Of a stretch of 11,145 nucleotides of DNA, positions 1 through 6,823 are shown in pieces. Within the stretch, counting starts at the first letter, position 1, and the number at the start of each line of letters is the position of its first letter. The stretch spans positions 1 to 11,145 of the forward strand of contig JAFARM010000378.1 of assembly GCA_019245455.1 (NCBI GenBank), written 5' to 3'. The position numbers and the translations under genes were made by a program. The notes below the pieces were generated by a model, which was not told where the DNA came from, did no database searches, and saw only the letters and a list, made by a program, of their open reading frames with translations. The DNA comes from Sphingomonadaceae bacterium (lineage in GTDB: Bacteria > Pseudomonadota > Alphaproteobacteria > Sphingomonadales > Sphingomonadaceae).

Positions 1-843
1 CGGCCGGGGCGCGAGGCGACGCTGCCCGGCGCACGCACCGCGGACGTGACCGACGCCGCCGCCCTCACCGCGCTGTTCGCCGCCGAGCGCATCGACGCCG
101 TCGTCTGCTGCCTCGCCTCGCGCACCGGCGTGCCGGCCGAGGCGGCGGCAATCGACCGCGACGCCGCCATTGGCGCGATCCGCGCGGCCGAGGCGGCGGG
201 GGTCGGCACCTTCGTCCTGCTCTCCGCGCTGTGCGTGCAGAAGCCCCGCCTCGCCTTCCAGCGCGCCAAGCTGGCGGCGGAGGCGGCGCTGCAGGCCTCG
301 GCGCTCGACTGGACGATCGTTCGCCCCACGGCGTTCTTCAAGTCGCTGTCGGGGCAGGTCGAGCGGGTCCGCGCCGGCAAGCCGTTCCTCGTCTTCGGCG
401 ACGGCCGCCTGACCGCGACCAAGCCGGTCAGCGATCCCGACCTCGCCGCCTTCATCGCCGACTGCCTGGGCAACCCCGAGCGCCGCCACCGCATCCTCCC
501 CATCGGCGGCCCCGGCCCGGCACGGACCCCGCGCGAGCAGGGCGAGGCGCTGTTCCGCCTCGCCGGCCGCCCTCCGCGCTTCACCTCGGTCCCGCCGCAG
601 CTGCTGAGCGGCATCGCCGCCGGGCTCGGCGCGACCGCCCGCCTCGTCCCCGCCATGGCGGCGAAGGCGGAGCTCGCGCGCATCGGCCATTACTATGCGA
701 CCGAGTCGATGCTCGTCCTGACGCCCCACGGCTACGACGCCGCCGCGACGCCGGAGACCGGGAGCGACACGCTCGACCAGCACTTCGCCGGCCTGCTCGC
801 CGGGACCGCCGCCGACGACCGGGGGACGCACGCGGTGTTCTGA
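1..843 (+). CDS. bciA: Divinyl (proto)chlorophyllide a 8-vinyl reductase, BciA type (5' end missing)
   Basis: BciA reduces the C8 vinyl group of divinyl (proto)chlorophyllide with NADPH, a step in bacteriochlorophyll synthesis. The frame is already open at base 1 and runs 280 codons to a TGA, so the start and the N-terminal Rossmann glycine motif lie outside the window. A GTG at 46 is inside the conserved region and is unlikely to be the start. Recognised motifs are CLASRTGVP, the run LLSALCVQKPRLAFQRAKLA, IVRPTAFFKSLSGQV, KPFLVFGDGRLTA, ILPIGGPGPA, KAELARIGHYYATESML and the end pattern TPETGSDTL, all as I remember them from BciA proteins. It belongs to the atypical NmrA-like SDR group; the usual YxxxK site reads FQRAK here. 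It lies upstream of trpC on the same strand, separated by 249 bases with a repeat pair. A generic NAD(P)-binding protein is possible but the family-specific motifs argue for BciA. Confidence 0.88.
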   Translation, partial: RPGREATLPGARTADVTDAAALTALFAAERIDAVVCCLASRTGVPAEAAAIDRDAAIGAIRAAEAAGVGTFVLLSALCVQKPRLAFQRAKLAAEAALQASALDWTIVRPTAFFKSLSGQVERVRAGKPFLVFGDGRLTATKPVSDPDLAAFIADCLGNPERRHRILPIGGPGPARTPREQGEALFRLAGRPPRFTSVPPQLLSGIAAGLGATARLVPAMAAKAELARIGHYYATESMLVLTPHGYDAAATPETGSDTLDQHFAGLLAGTAADDRGTHAVF

Positions 844-866
844 GGGGTCGCTGCGCGCCCTTCCTT

Positions 867-1011
867 GTCATTCCCGCGAAAGCGGGAACCCATCTCCCGC
901 CGCCTCCCCGTGACGACGAGGAGCTTGCAGGCTCAGCCAGTCGCCCGCTACCGAGCACGGCTGCAGGGCGGCTAACCGCGGGAGATGGGTCCCCGCGTTC
1001 GCGGGGATGAC
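867..1011. repeat. Inverted pair of REP-like palindromic units
   Basis: Two 34-base units, 867-900 and 978-1011, face each other and match at 31 of 34 positions after reverse complementing. Each holds a 7-bp hairpin with a 4-base loop: 871-888 (TTCCCGC, loop GAAA, GCGGGAA) and 990-1007 (TCCCCGC, loop GTTC, GCGGGGA). Two of the three differences form one compensated base pair (T-A against C-G) and the third is in the loop, so pairing has been conserved rather than plain sequence. The 77-base centre (901-977) shows no gene. Similar ATTCCCGCGAAAGCGGGAA units are common between genes in sphingomonads and other alphaproteobacteria, as I recall. The whole resembles a BIME or small MITE. The first hairpin could also protect or end the bciA transcript, but no T-run follows it. 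Confidence 0.75.
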
Positions 1012-1057
1012 GGCGCGAGAGCGTTCGCGCGCGCACCCCATCCACCCACGCACGTGC

Positions 1058-1086
1058 TTCCCCCGCCCGCCCGCTGCCTCTACACC
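1058..1086 (+). promoter_or_regulatory. Possible weak promoter for trpC, perhaps leaderless
   Basis: A TTCCCC element (1058-1063) and TACACC (1081-1086), 17 bases apart, each match 3 of 6 consensus positions for -35 and -10. The -10-like element ends six bases before the trpC ATG, which would put the transcription start at or next to the start codon. There is no purine-rich ribosome-binding sequence before trpC, which fits a leaderless message. The sequence is C-rich and the matches are weak, so this is only a candidate. Confidence 0.2.
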
Positions 1087-1092
1087 GCCCCC

Positions 1093-1887
1093 ATGGCCGA
1101 CATCCTGTCCCGCATCTGCGCCACCACCCGCGAGGAGGTCGCCCGGCGCAAGGCGCTCCGCAGCCTCGCCGACCTCGACCGCGCCGCCGCCGCACAGACG
1201 CCGCCCCGCGGCTTCCGCGCCGCGCTCGACGCTGCCCCCGGCTTCGCCCTCATAGCCGAGATCAAGAAGGCGTCGCCGTCTAAAGGTCTGATCCGCGCCG
1301 ACTTCGACCCCGCCGCCCATGCCCGCGCCTACGAGGCCGGCGGGGCGGCGTGCCTGTCGGTCCTGACCGACGCGCCGTACTTCCGGGGGCACGAGGATTA
1401 TCTCGTCGCCGCCCGCGCCGCCTGCGCGCTGCCGGTCATCCGCAAGGACTTCATGCTCGACCCCTGGCAGGTCGCCGAGGCGCGCAGCATCGGGGCGGAC
1501 GCGATCCTCGTCATCATGGCCGCGCTCGACGACGGCCTCGCCGCCGAGATCGAGGCGGCGGCGGTCGAGCGCGGCATGGACGTGCTGGTCGAGGTCCACG
1601 ACGAGGGCGAACTCGACCGGGCGCTGCGCCTGAGATCGCGGCTGATGGGGGTCAACAACCGCGACCTCCGCACCTTCACCGTCGACTTCGCCCGCACCTA
1701 CGAGCTGGTCGGCCGCGCGCCGCCGGGCTGCACCTTCGTCGCCGAGAGCGGTCTGACCGGCCCCGCCGACCTTGCCGCCATGGCCGCGCACGGCGTCCGC
1801 GCCTTCCTCGTCGGGGAGACCCTGATGCGGCAGGCCGACGTCGAGGCGGCGACGCGCGCCCTGCTCGCCGCCCCGGTGCCGGCATGA
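1093..1887 (+). CDS. trpC: Indole-3-glycerol phosphate synthase
   Basis: TrpC closes the indole ring, turning CdRP (1-(2-carboxyphenylamino)-1-deoxyribulose 5-phosphate) into indole-3-glycerol phosphate, CO2 and water, in cytoplasmic tryptophan synthesis. The 264-residue product has the full single-domain length and TIM-barrel motifs: [11 protein letters not shown] (catalytic Glu56 and Lys58), VIRKDFMLD (catalytic Lys118), VLVEVHDE (Glu167), GVNNRDL (Asn188-Asn189), VAESGL (Glu218) and the phosphate-binding FLVGETLM near the end. I chose ATG 1093 because MADILSRI is the usual family N-terminus; an in-frame ATG at 985 lies in the repeat element and would add 36 unrelated residues. There is no Shine-Dalgarno sequence. 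Its TGA overlaps the moaC ATG (ATGA at 1884), so the two are probably translationally coupled. trpD, often next to trpC in sphingomonads, is not immediately upstream; bciA is. Confidence 0.97.
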   Translation: MADILSRICATTREEVARRKALRSLADLDRAAAAQTPPRGFRAALDAAPGFALIAEIKKASPSKGLIRADFDPAAHARAYEAGGAACLSVLTDAPYFRGHEDYLVAARAACALPVIRKDFMLDPWQVAEARSIGADAILVIMAALDDGLAAEIEAAAVERGMDVLVEVHDEGELDRALRLRSRLMGVNNRDLRTFTVDFARTYELVGRAPPGCTFVAESGLTGPADLAAMAAHGVRAFLVGETLMRQADVEAATRALLAAPVPA

Positions 1888-2441
1888 CCCTGACCCACCT
1901 CAATCCCGCCGGCGAGGCGCACATGGTCGACGTCTCGGCCAAGGACGCGACCGTCCGCGAGGCGGTGGCGGAGGGGTTCATCGCGGTCGCCGCCGACGCC
2001 CTCACCGCGATCCGCGCCGGCACCGCGGCCAAGGGGGACGTGCTCGCCGTCGCCCGCGTCGCCGGGATCATGGCGGCGAAGCGCACCGCCGAGTTGATCC
2101 CCTTGTGCCACCCGCTGCCACTGAGCGGCGTCACGCTCGACCTGACGTTCGAGGACGCCGGCATCCGCGCCATCGCCACCGTCCGCACCACCCACACCAC
2201 CGGCGTCGAGATGGAGGCGCTGACCGCCGTCTCGGTGACGCTGCTGACCGTCTACGACATGGCGAAGTCGATGGACCGCGCCATGCGGATCGAAGGCGTC
2301 CGCCTGCTCGCCAAGCGCGGCGGGCGGTCGGGCGCGTGGGTGGCCCTGGCGGCCGAGCCGCATCCGACGGAGCCTGGCGGACCTGCGGGACCGGCCGGAG
2401 CCCAGCCCTCCGCACCGGCTCGCCCCGCGGACCCGGCATGA
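1884..2441 (+). CDS. moaC: Cyclic pyranopterin monophosphate synthase MoaC, with an extra C-terminal tail
   Basis: MoaC converts 3',8-cyclo-7,8-dihydro-GTP, made by MoaA, into cyclic pyranopterin monophosphate, the second product of molybdenum cofactor synthesis. Recognised motifs are [15 protein letters not shown] (residues 13-27), [28 protein letters not shown] (51-78, with the active-site region His76), [13 protein letters not shown] (106-118) and YDMAKSMD (124-131, with Asp125 and Lys128 matching the catalytic Asp and Lys). The protein is 185 residues against about 160 in the family. The excess is a Pro/Ala/Gly-rich tail from about residue 157 that ends at the moeA overlap and is not part of the fold. 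The start overlaps the trpC stop and the stop overlaps the moeA start, both as ATGA; no clear ribosome-binding site precedes it, so coupled re-initiation is likely. Confidence 0.96.
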   Translation: MTLTHLNPAGEAHMVDVSAKDATVREAVAEGFIAVAADALTAIRAGTAAKGDVLAVARVAGIMAAKRTAELIPLCHPLPLSGVTLDLTFEDAGIRAIATVRTTHTTGVEMEALTAVSVTLLTVYDMAKSMDRAMRIEGVRLLAKRGGRSGAWVALAAEPHPTEPGGPAGPAGAQPSAPARPADPA

Positions 2442-3640
2442 CCGGCCTGACCAGCGTCGACGAGGCGCAGGCCCGCCTGCTCGCCGACGCCGTGCCGCTG
2501 CCGGCCGAGGACGTGCCGCTGCCCGCCGCGCTCGGCCGCATCCTCGCCGCCGACGTGGTCGCGCGCCTGACGCAGCCGCCCTTCGCCGCCAGCGCCATGG
2601 ACGGCTATGCCATCCGCTGGGACGACCTGCCCGGCCCGTGGCGCGTCGTTGGCGAGAGCGCGGCGGGGCGCCGCTTCCGCGGCACGGTCGGCCCCGGCGA
2701 GGCGGTCCGCATCCTGACCGGCGCGCCGCTGCCGGCGGGGGCAGACACCGTCGTCGTCCAGGAGGACGTGCGGCGCGACGGCGACACCCTGACCCTGACC
2801 GGCGACGGCCCGCCGCGGCAGGGCGCGCACATCCGCCCGCCCGGGCTCGACTTCGCCGCCGGGCAGGTGCTCGCGCGCGCGGGCGAGGCGGTCACCCCGG
2901 CGCGGATCGGCGTCGCCGCGGCGAGCGGCCACGCCACCCTCCCCGTTCACCGCCGCCCGCGCGTCGCCATGCTCGCCACCGGCGACGAGCTGGTGCCGCC
3001 CGGCGCGACTCCCGGCCCCGACGCGATCGTCAGCTCGAACGGGGTCATGCTCGCCGCCCTGCTCGGCGCGCACGCCGAAGTGACCGACGGCGGCATCGTG
3101 CCGGACACGCGGGAGGCGCTGGCTGCCGCCGTCCGCGCCCACGCGAACGCCGACGTGCTGGTGACGATCGGCGGCGCGTCGGTCGGCGACCACGACCTCG
3201 TCATGCCCGTGCTGCGCGACCTCGGTGCGGCGATCGACTTCTGGAAGATCGCGCTGCGGCCGGGCAAGCCGATGCTGAGCGGGCGGCTGGGGGCGACGCG
3301 GATCGTCGGCGTGCCCGGCAACCCGGTGTCGGCCTACGTCTGTTCGGCGCTGTTCATCGTGCCGCTGCTGAAGCGCCTCGGCGGTGACCCTGCACCGCTG
3401 CCGGTGCCGTTCGACGCGCCGGCGGCGACCGACCTGCCGGCGAACGGCGGCCGCCGCGACTATCTGCGCGCCCGACTGGCGGACGGCGCCGTCACGCCGT
3501 CGTCACGGCAGGACAGCGCCATGCTCCACGTGCTTGCCGACAGCAATGTGCTCATCGTCCGCGAGGCGAACGCCCCGCCAGCAGCGGCCGGAACCATGGT
3601 GCCGTGTTTGGCGCTTGACACCATATCTGGTGTTGCCTAA
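2438..3640 (+). CDS. moeA: Molybdopterin molybdenumtransferase MoeA
   Basis: MoeA inserts molybdenum into adenylylated molybdopterin to give active molybdenum cofactor. The 400-residue product has family length and order: N-terminal domain with [13 protein letters not shown] (Asp55), [17 protein letters not shown] (90-106), the linker domain with [11 protein letters not shown] (129-139), then the MoCF-type domain with [11 protein letters not shown] (176-186, Asp183 and Glu184), [23 protein letters not shown] (240-253), [11 protein letters not shown] (268-278, Lys270 and Lys277) and GVPGNPVSA (291-299), and a C-terminal beta domain to the stop. The start ATG 2438 overlaps the moaC stop. The last seven codons (DTISGVA) contain the lexA -35 element and a perfect dyad and include a rare ATA codon, so the C-terminal residues may be shaped by regulatory DNA. 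No frameshift is seen. Confidence 0.97.
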   Translation: MTGLTSVDEAQARLLADAVPLPAEDVPLPAALGRILAADVVARLTQPPFAASAMDGYAIRWDDLPGPWRVVGESAAGRRFRGTVGPGEAVRILTGAPLPAGADTVVVQEDVRRDGDTLTLTGDGPPRQGAHIRPPGLDFAAGQVLARAGEAVTPARIGVAAASGHATLPVHRRPRVAMLATGDELVPPGATPGPDAIVSSNGVMLAALLGAHAEVTDGGIVPDTREALAAAVRAHANADVLVTIGGASVGDHDLVMPVLRDLGAAIDFWKIALRPGKPMLSGRLGATRIVGVPGNPVSAYVCSALFIVPLLKRLGGDPAPLPVPFDAPAATDLPANGGRRDYLRARLADGAVTPSSRQDSAMLHVLADSNVLIVREANAPPAAAGTMVPCLALDTISGVA

Positions 3641-3643
3641 ACG
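3615..3643 (+). promoter_or_regulatory. Probable lexA promoter inside the end of moeA
   Basis: A perfect TTGACA -35 hexamer (3615-3620) is followed 17 bases later by TAAACG (3638-3643), a 3-of-6 match to the -10. This lies in an AT-richer pocket that contrasts with the surrounding DNA. The putative -10 touches the SOS box that begins at 3643, so bound LexA would block initiation. The -35 is well supported; the -10 assignment is approximate. Confidence 0.45.
3618..3633. promoter_or_regulatory. Perfect 6-bp inverted repeat over the lexA -35
   Basis: ACACCA and TGGTGT are exact inverted copies around a TATC spacer (3618-3633). The left arm shares four bases with the TTGACA hexamer. The sequence also encodes the last moeA residues (DTISGV). 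It has the shape of an operator for a dimeric regulator, separate from the SOS box 9 bases further on, but I do not recognise the factor and chance cannot be excluded. Confidence 0.35.
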
Positions 3644-3657
3644 TTCCGTATAAGTTC
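3643..3657 (+). promoter_or_regulatory. SOS box (LexA operator)
   Basis: GTTCCGTATAAGTTC is an exact match to the alphaproteobacterial LexA operator GTTC-N7-GTTC, a direct repeat unlike the CTG-N10-CAG palindrome of gammaproteobacteria. It starts two bases after the moeA stop and ends 12 bases before the lexA ATG, which indicates negative autoregulation by LexA. No other exact GTTC-N7-GTTC was found by eye in the window. Confidence 0.9.
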
Positions 3658-3660
3658 CTT

Positions 3661-3665
3661 GGAGG
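3661..3665 (+). promoter_or_regulatory. Ribosome-binding site of lexA
   Basis: GGAGG lies four bases before the ATG at 3670. It is a strong Shine-Dalgarno sequence at short spacing and it fixes the lexA start. It contrasts with trpC, moaC and moeA, which lack one. Confidence 0.75.
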
Positions 3666-3669
3666 ACCT

Positions 3670-4362
3670 ATGCTGACGCGCAAGCAACACGATCTCCTCA
3701 CCTTCATCAACGGTCGGCTGAACGAGAGCGGGGTGTCGCCGTCGTTCGAGGAGATGAAGGAGGCGCTGCAGCTCAAGTCAAAGTCGGGCGTCCACCGCCT
3801 GATCAATGCGCTGGAGGAGCGGAACTTCATCCGCCGCCTGCCCAACCGCGCCCGCGCCCTCGAGATCGTGCGGATGCCCGATGTCGTCCAGCGGCAGGTG
3901 GCGCAGGGCCACGTGCCCGCGCCGCGCGGCGAGGTCGTCCACGCCGATTTCCGCCGGCGCGCGCCCGAGCCGGCGAACGACGTCACCCACCTGCCCCTCC
4001 ACGGCAAGATCGCCGCCGGCCAGCCGATCCAGGCGTTCGAGGACGACCGGCAGCTGGCGGTGCCCGCCGCGCTGCTCGGTCCGGGCGATCATTACGCGCT
4101 GGAGGTGTCGGGGGACTCGATGATCGACGCCGGCATCCTCGACGGCGACTATGCCCTGATCCGCCGCTGCGACACGGCGCGCGACGGCGACATCGTCGTG
4201 GCGTTGGTCGACAACAGCGACGCCACCCTCAAGTATTTGCGCCACGCGCGCGGCATGGTCGAGCTCGAGCCGGCGAACGCGATGTACGAGACGCAGCGTT
4301 ACCTGCCGTCGCGGGTCAAGGTGCAGGGCAAGCTCGCCGGGCTGCTGCGGCGGTATCACTGA
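3670..4362 (+). CDS. lexA: LexA, SOS response transcriptional repressor
   Basis: LexA represses DNA-damage genes and cleaves itself when stimulated by RecA filaments. The 230-residue protein has an N-terminal winged helix-turn-helix ([13 protein letters not shown], then [20 protein letters not shown] at 24-43 with the recognition helix), a linker of about 35 residues, and a C-terminal S24-family peptidase domain. The self-cleavage site is Ala116-Gly117 in HGKIAAGQP. The catalytic serine is Ser150 in VSGDSM and the catalytic lysine is Lys188 in DATLKYL. It is longer than E. coli LexA (202 residues), mainly in the linker, as is usual in alphaproteobacteria. The start is set by the GGAGG site. 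The SOS box directly upstream shows autoregulation. It lies 29 bases after moeA, so it could also receive read-through from the trpC operon. Confidence 0.98.
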   Translation: MLTRKQHDLLTFINGRLNESGVSPSFEEMKEALQLKSKSGVHRLINALEERNFIRRLPNRARALEIVRMPDVVQRQVAQGHVPAPRGEVVHADFRRRAPEPANDVTHLPLHGKIAAGQPIQAFEDDRQLAVPAALLGPGDHYALEVSGDSMIDAGILDGDYALIRRCDTARDGDIVVALVDNSDATLKYLRHARGMVELEPANAMYETQRYLPSRVKVQGKLAGLLRRYH

Positions 4363-4370
4363 GGCGTTCC

Positions 4371-4387
4371 GCCGCCGGGAGGGCGGC
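4371..4387. terminator. Weak hairpin after lexA
   Basis: GCCGCC (4371-4376) pairs with GGCGGC (4382-4387) around a 5-base loop, eight bases after the lexA stop. No T-run follows, so as an intrinsic terminator it is poor. It could work with Rho or simply stabilise the transcript end. Confidence 0.3.
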
Positions 4388-4586
4388 AGACAGCGTCGCA
4401 GGTCCGGGAGCATGGCGGGGCTGTCCTACAGGCCGTCACCTGGCTAGACCGGATGGCGGAGGATCGGCGATGATGAGGCACCGGCGGATGCGGGAAGACA
4501 GATCGACGGCGTACCGTATCGGTTCGTTCGGCTGCGCCGCGAGTGCGTCGTTGCAGCCCTTAGTTTGCCCGTCACGAGCATAAACT

Positions 4587-4604
4587 CCGTGAACTTCAGT
4601 TCGG
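4587..4604. terminator. Imperfect hairpin between the convergent ends of lexA and comEC
   Basis: CCG...GAAC pairs with GTTC...CGG around a short loop, with two unpaired bases on one side. It lies 14 bases past the comEC stop in an AT-richer stretch (about 4550-4670). It may help end comEC transcription. The rest of the 255-base spacer 4363-4617 shows no gene, tRNA or recognisable RNA. Confidence 0.2.
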
Positions 4605-4617
4605 AAAATGTTGGGTT

Positions 4618-6795
4618 TCAGTAGCTCGGCTCGTCGGAGTCGCTAGCCTTATTGGTGATTTCTGGCGGAGGACCACGGCGGGCCCGCGGCCGCCACACCT
4701 GCGGCTGCGGCAGCCAGGGGTGGTCGCCGGTCAGCGCCGCGACCGTCTCGACGCGGCGCGGGCTGAGCCAGATGGCGACCGCTCCCGTCGATCCCAGCGC
4801 CGTCCGGTCGAGCTTCTGCCAGCGCGGCCGGCACCACGGTGGCAGCCGCCGGTCGGAGACGACGATGTCCGCCGCCGCGCACGCCGGGCCGAACACCGGC
4901 CGGCCGATCCGGTCCTTCGACAGCGTCGCCAGCAGCCGCACGGCCGACGCCCCCTGCCCGACCCGCGCGACGCAGGCATCGACCGTGCAGTCGCCCGCCG
5001 GCAGGTCGGCGATCGCCGCGTCCGCCGTCGCCGCCGTCACCCCGCCCCACACGTCGCGCATGAAGTCGCCCGTCCGCTCGCGCAGCAGCGCCAGCCGCGG
5101 CCCCTCGGCGTCGTAGCCGTCGAGCCGCACCCCGACGTGGTGCCCGTCCGCCGACACCAGCAGGTCGGGCGGCCGCGCGCTCAGCGCCAGCACCGCCCCG
5201 GCGGCGATCGGCACCACCCCCAGCCAGCGCGGCCGCGTCTGCCAGATAAACAGCCACAGCCCGCCGCCGACGAGGAGGGCATAGGCACTGACCGGCATCA
5301 GGCCCAGCCGCACCACCGACCCCGGCCAGGCGGCGACCGTGTCGGCGAGCCAGATCAGCGCCCCCATCGTCTTGCCCAGCAGCCACCACGCCGGCGCGCC
5401 GATCCCGACCGCGTCCATCGCCAGCGCCGCGACCAGCACCGGCATGATGGCGAACTCGGTCCAGGGGATCGCCAGCAGGTTGGCGACGACCCCGTACGCC
5501 CCGGTCGAGTTGAAGTGGTAGAGGGCGGTCGCCGACAGCAACGCCTCGGCGATTACCCCGGTGACGAGCAGCGCCCCCATGTGCTGCGCCGTCCGCGCGC
5601 CCCATGAGGCGTCCTTGCGCGGCGTCGTCAGCCACCTGCCGAGCCGCGAGTTGAACAGCGCCACCAGCCCGGTGACCGCGGCGAAGGTCAGCTGGAACGA
5701 CGGCCCGAGCAGCGCCTCCGGCCGCACCGCCAGGATGACGAACCCGCCCGCCGCCAGCAGCCGCAGCGACAGCGCCTCGCGCCCCAGCATGACGCCCAAG
5801 AGGACGACAACCGTGCCGATGCACGACCTGACCGTCGGCACCTGCGCTCCGGCGAGGATGGTATAGGCGATCCCCGCTGCCGCCGCCGCTGCCGCGCCGA
5901 TCGCCTTCACCGGCAGGCGCAGCGCCAGCCACGGCGACAGGCAGAGGAGCGCGCGAACGACCCACATCGTGCCCGCCACGACGATGGCGATGTGGACGCC
6001 CGAGATCGACAGCAGGTGCGCCATTCCCGACCAGCGCATGGCGAGGTTGGTCTCGGTCGAGATCTGCCCCTGGTCGCCGGTGACGAAGGCGGCCGAGATG
6101 GCCCCGGCGTCGCCGGGAACCTGCGCCTCGATCCGCCGCGTCAGCCGGACGCGGGCGTCGTCGAGCCACGCCTCGATCCCCGATGGCGGCGGGGCCGGCC
6201 GGTCGACGACCGCCTGCCCGAGCGGGTAGCCCGTCGCGCCGATCTGGGCGAACCACAAGGTGCGGGCGAAGTCGTAGCCGCCGGGAAAGCTCGGCCCCTG
6301 CGGCGGCAGCAGCATGGCGCGCATCCTGACGTGCGCCCCCGGTGACAAGCCCGGCGGCACGGCGCTGGTCTTGAGGGTCAGCCGGACGTGCGGCGGCAGG
6401 CCGGGGTCGTCGGGGGCGAGCTGGAAGCGCACCTGCCCGCGCCCGGAGCGCACCTCGACCGCCTCGACGATGCCAGCGACGTCGCCCTCGAAGCGGTCGC
6501 GCAGGACCGGGCTGGCGACGTCGTTCGATCGGTACGCGGCGATGCCGAGACCGAGCGCGCACAGCACCCCGCCCCACACCAGCATCCGCCCGGCGATGCC
6601 GCGGACGGCGAAGCCGGCGACCGCCACCGCGCCGGCTGCGACCGCCGCCGCCAGCCGCTCGCCCGCCCACGGCAGCATGAAGTAGAGGACGATGCCCAGA
6701 CCGAACGCCGCGGGCGACCACAAGGGGATCTGCGCGCGCTCGGCGAGCAGCCACTCCTCGACTGCCGCACCCGACGCCGCCACCCGCGCCGCCAT
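4618..6795 (-). CDS. comEC: ComEC/Rec2 family DNA-uptake channel protein without a metallo-beta-lactamase site
   Basis: ComEC forms the inner-membrane channel that passes single-stranded DNA into the cytoplasm during natural transformation. From ATG 6795 the protein has 725 residues. Two or three membrane helices (about 28-85) are followed by a DUF4131/OB-like soluble region (about 95-205). The polytopic competence domain (about 230-540) contains LLSISGVHIAIV (261-272), AGAQVPTVRS (315-324) and GPSFQLTFAAVTGLV (364-378). A soluble C-terminal part (541-725) follows. That part lacks the HxHxDH metal ligands of the full-length form; it has cysteines at 603, 608, 639 and 655 and ends in a Pro/Arg-rich tail. 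I recall this shorter C-terminal form as common in alphaproteobacteria. The start is uncertain: GTG 6840 would overlap the upstream gene by 17 bases, and no good ribosome-binding site marks either. The frame stays open up to 6999, but those residues do not look like ComEC. Confidence 0.92.
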   Translation of the reverse strand: MAARVAASGAAVEEWLLAERAQIPLWSPAAFGLGIVLYFMLPWAGERLAAAVAAGAVAVAGFAVRGIAGRMLVWGGVLCALGLGIAAYRSNDVASPVLRDRFEGDVAGIVEAVEVRSGRGQVRFQLAPDDPGLPPHVRLTLKTSAVPPGLSPGAHVRMRAMLLPPQGPSFPGGYDFARTLWFAQIGATGYPLGQAVVDRPAPPPSGIEAWLDDARVRLTRRIEAQVPGDAGAISAAFVTGDQGQISTETNLAMRWSGMAHLLSISGVHIAIVVAGTMWVVRALLCLSPWLALRLPVKAIGAAAAAAAGIAYTILAGAQVPTVRSCIGTVVVLLGVMLGREALSLRLLAAGGFVILAVRPEALLGPSFQLTFAAVTGLVALFNSRLGRWLTTPRKDASWGARTAQHMGALLVTGVIAEALLSATALYHFNSTGAYGVVANLLAIPWTEFAIMPVLVAALAMDAVGIGAPAWWLLGKTMGALIWLADTVAAWPGSVVRLGLMPVSAYALLVGGGLWLFIWQTRPRWLGVVPIAAGAVLALSARPPDLLVSADGHHVGVRLDGYDAEGPRLALLRERTGDFMRDVWGGVTAATADAAIADLPAGDCTVDACVARVGQGASAVRLLATLSKDRIGRPVFGPACAAADIVVSDRRLPPWCRPRWQKLDRTALGSTGAVAIWLSPRRVETVAALTGDHPWLPQPQVWRPRARRGPPPEITNKASDSDEPSY

Positions 6796-6823
6796 GGTGC
6801 GGCCGGGTGCGACGAGAACGGCC

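Noticed and set aside
318..336. GTTC pairs in bciA and elsewhere (also near 9313 and 4521) as possible SOS boxes
   Set aside because: Their spacings are 10, 9 and 0 bases instead of 7, and most are inside coding sequence.
231..1010. A second forward open frame overlapping bciA
   Set aside because: The translation is Arg/Pro/Ala-rich, typical of a shifted frame, and it runs through the repeat element; bciA in the other frame has conserved motifs.
867..1011. A CRISPR-like or tRNA-like reading of the repeats
   Set aside because: There are only two units, in inverted orientation with a single 77-base centre; no array spacing and no cloverleaf.
985..1092. An earlier in-frame ATG for trpC
   Set aside because: It begins inside the right-hand repeat unit and adds 36 residues not seen in the family; ATG 1093 gives the normal N-terminus.
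1350..1883. A forward frame upstream of and in phase with moaC inside trpC
   Set aside because: It is the shifted frame of trpC, with Arg-rich low-complexity translation; MoaC homology begins at ATG 1884.
4599..4613. GTTC-N7-GTTG, one base off an SOS box
   Set aside because: It lies between the convergent 3' ends of lexA and comEC with no gene start nearby, so it is unlikely to be an operator.
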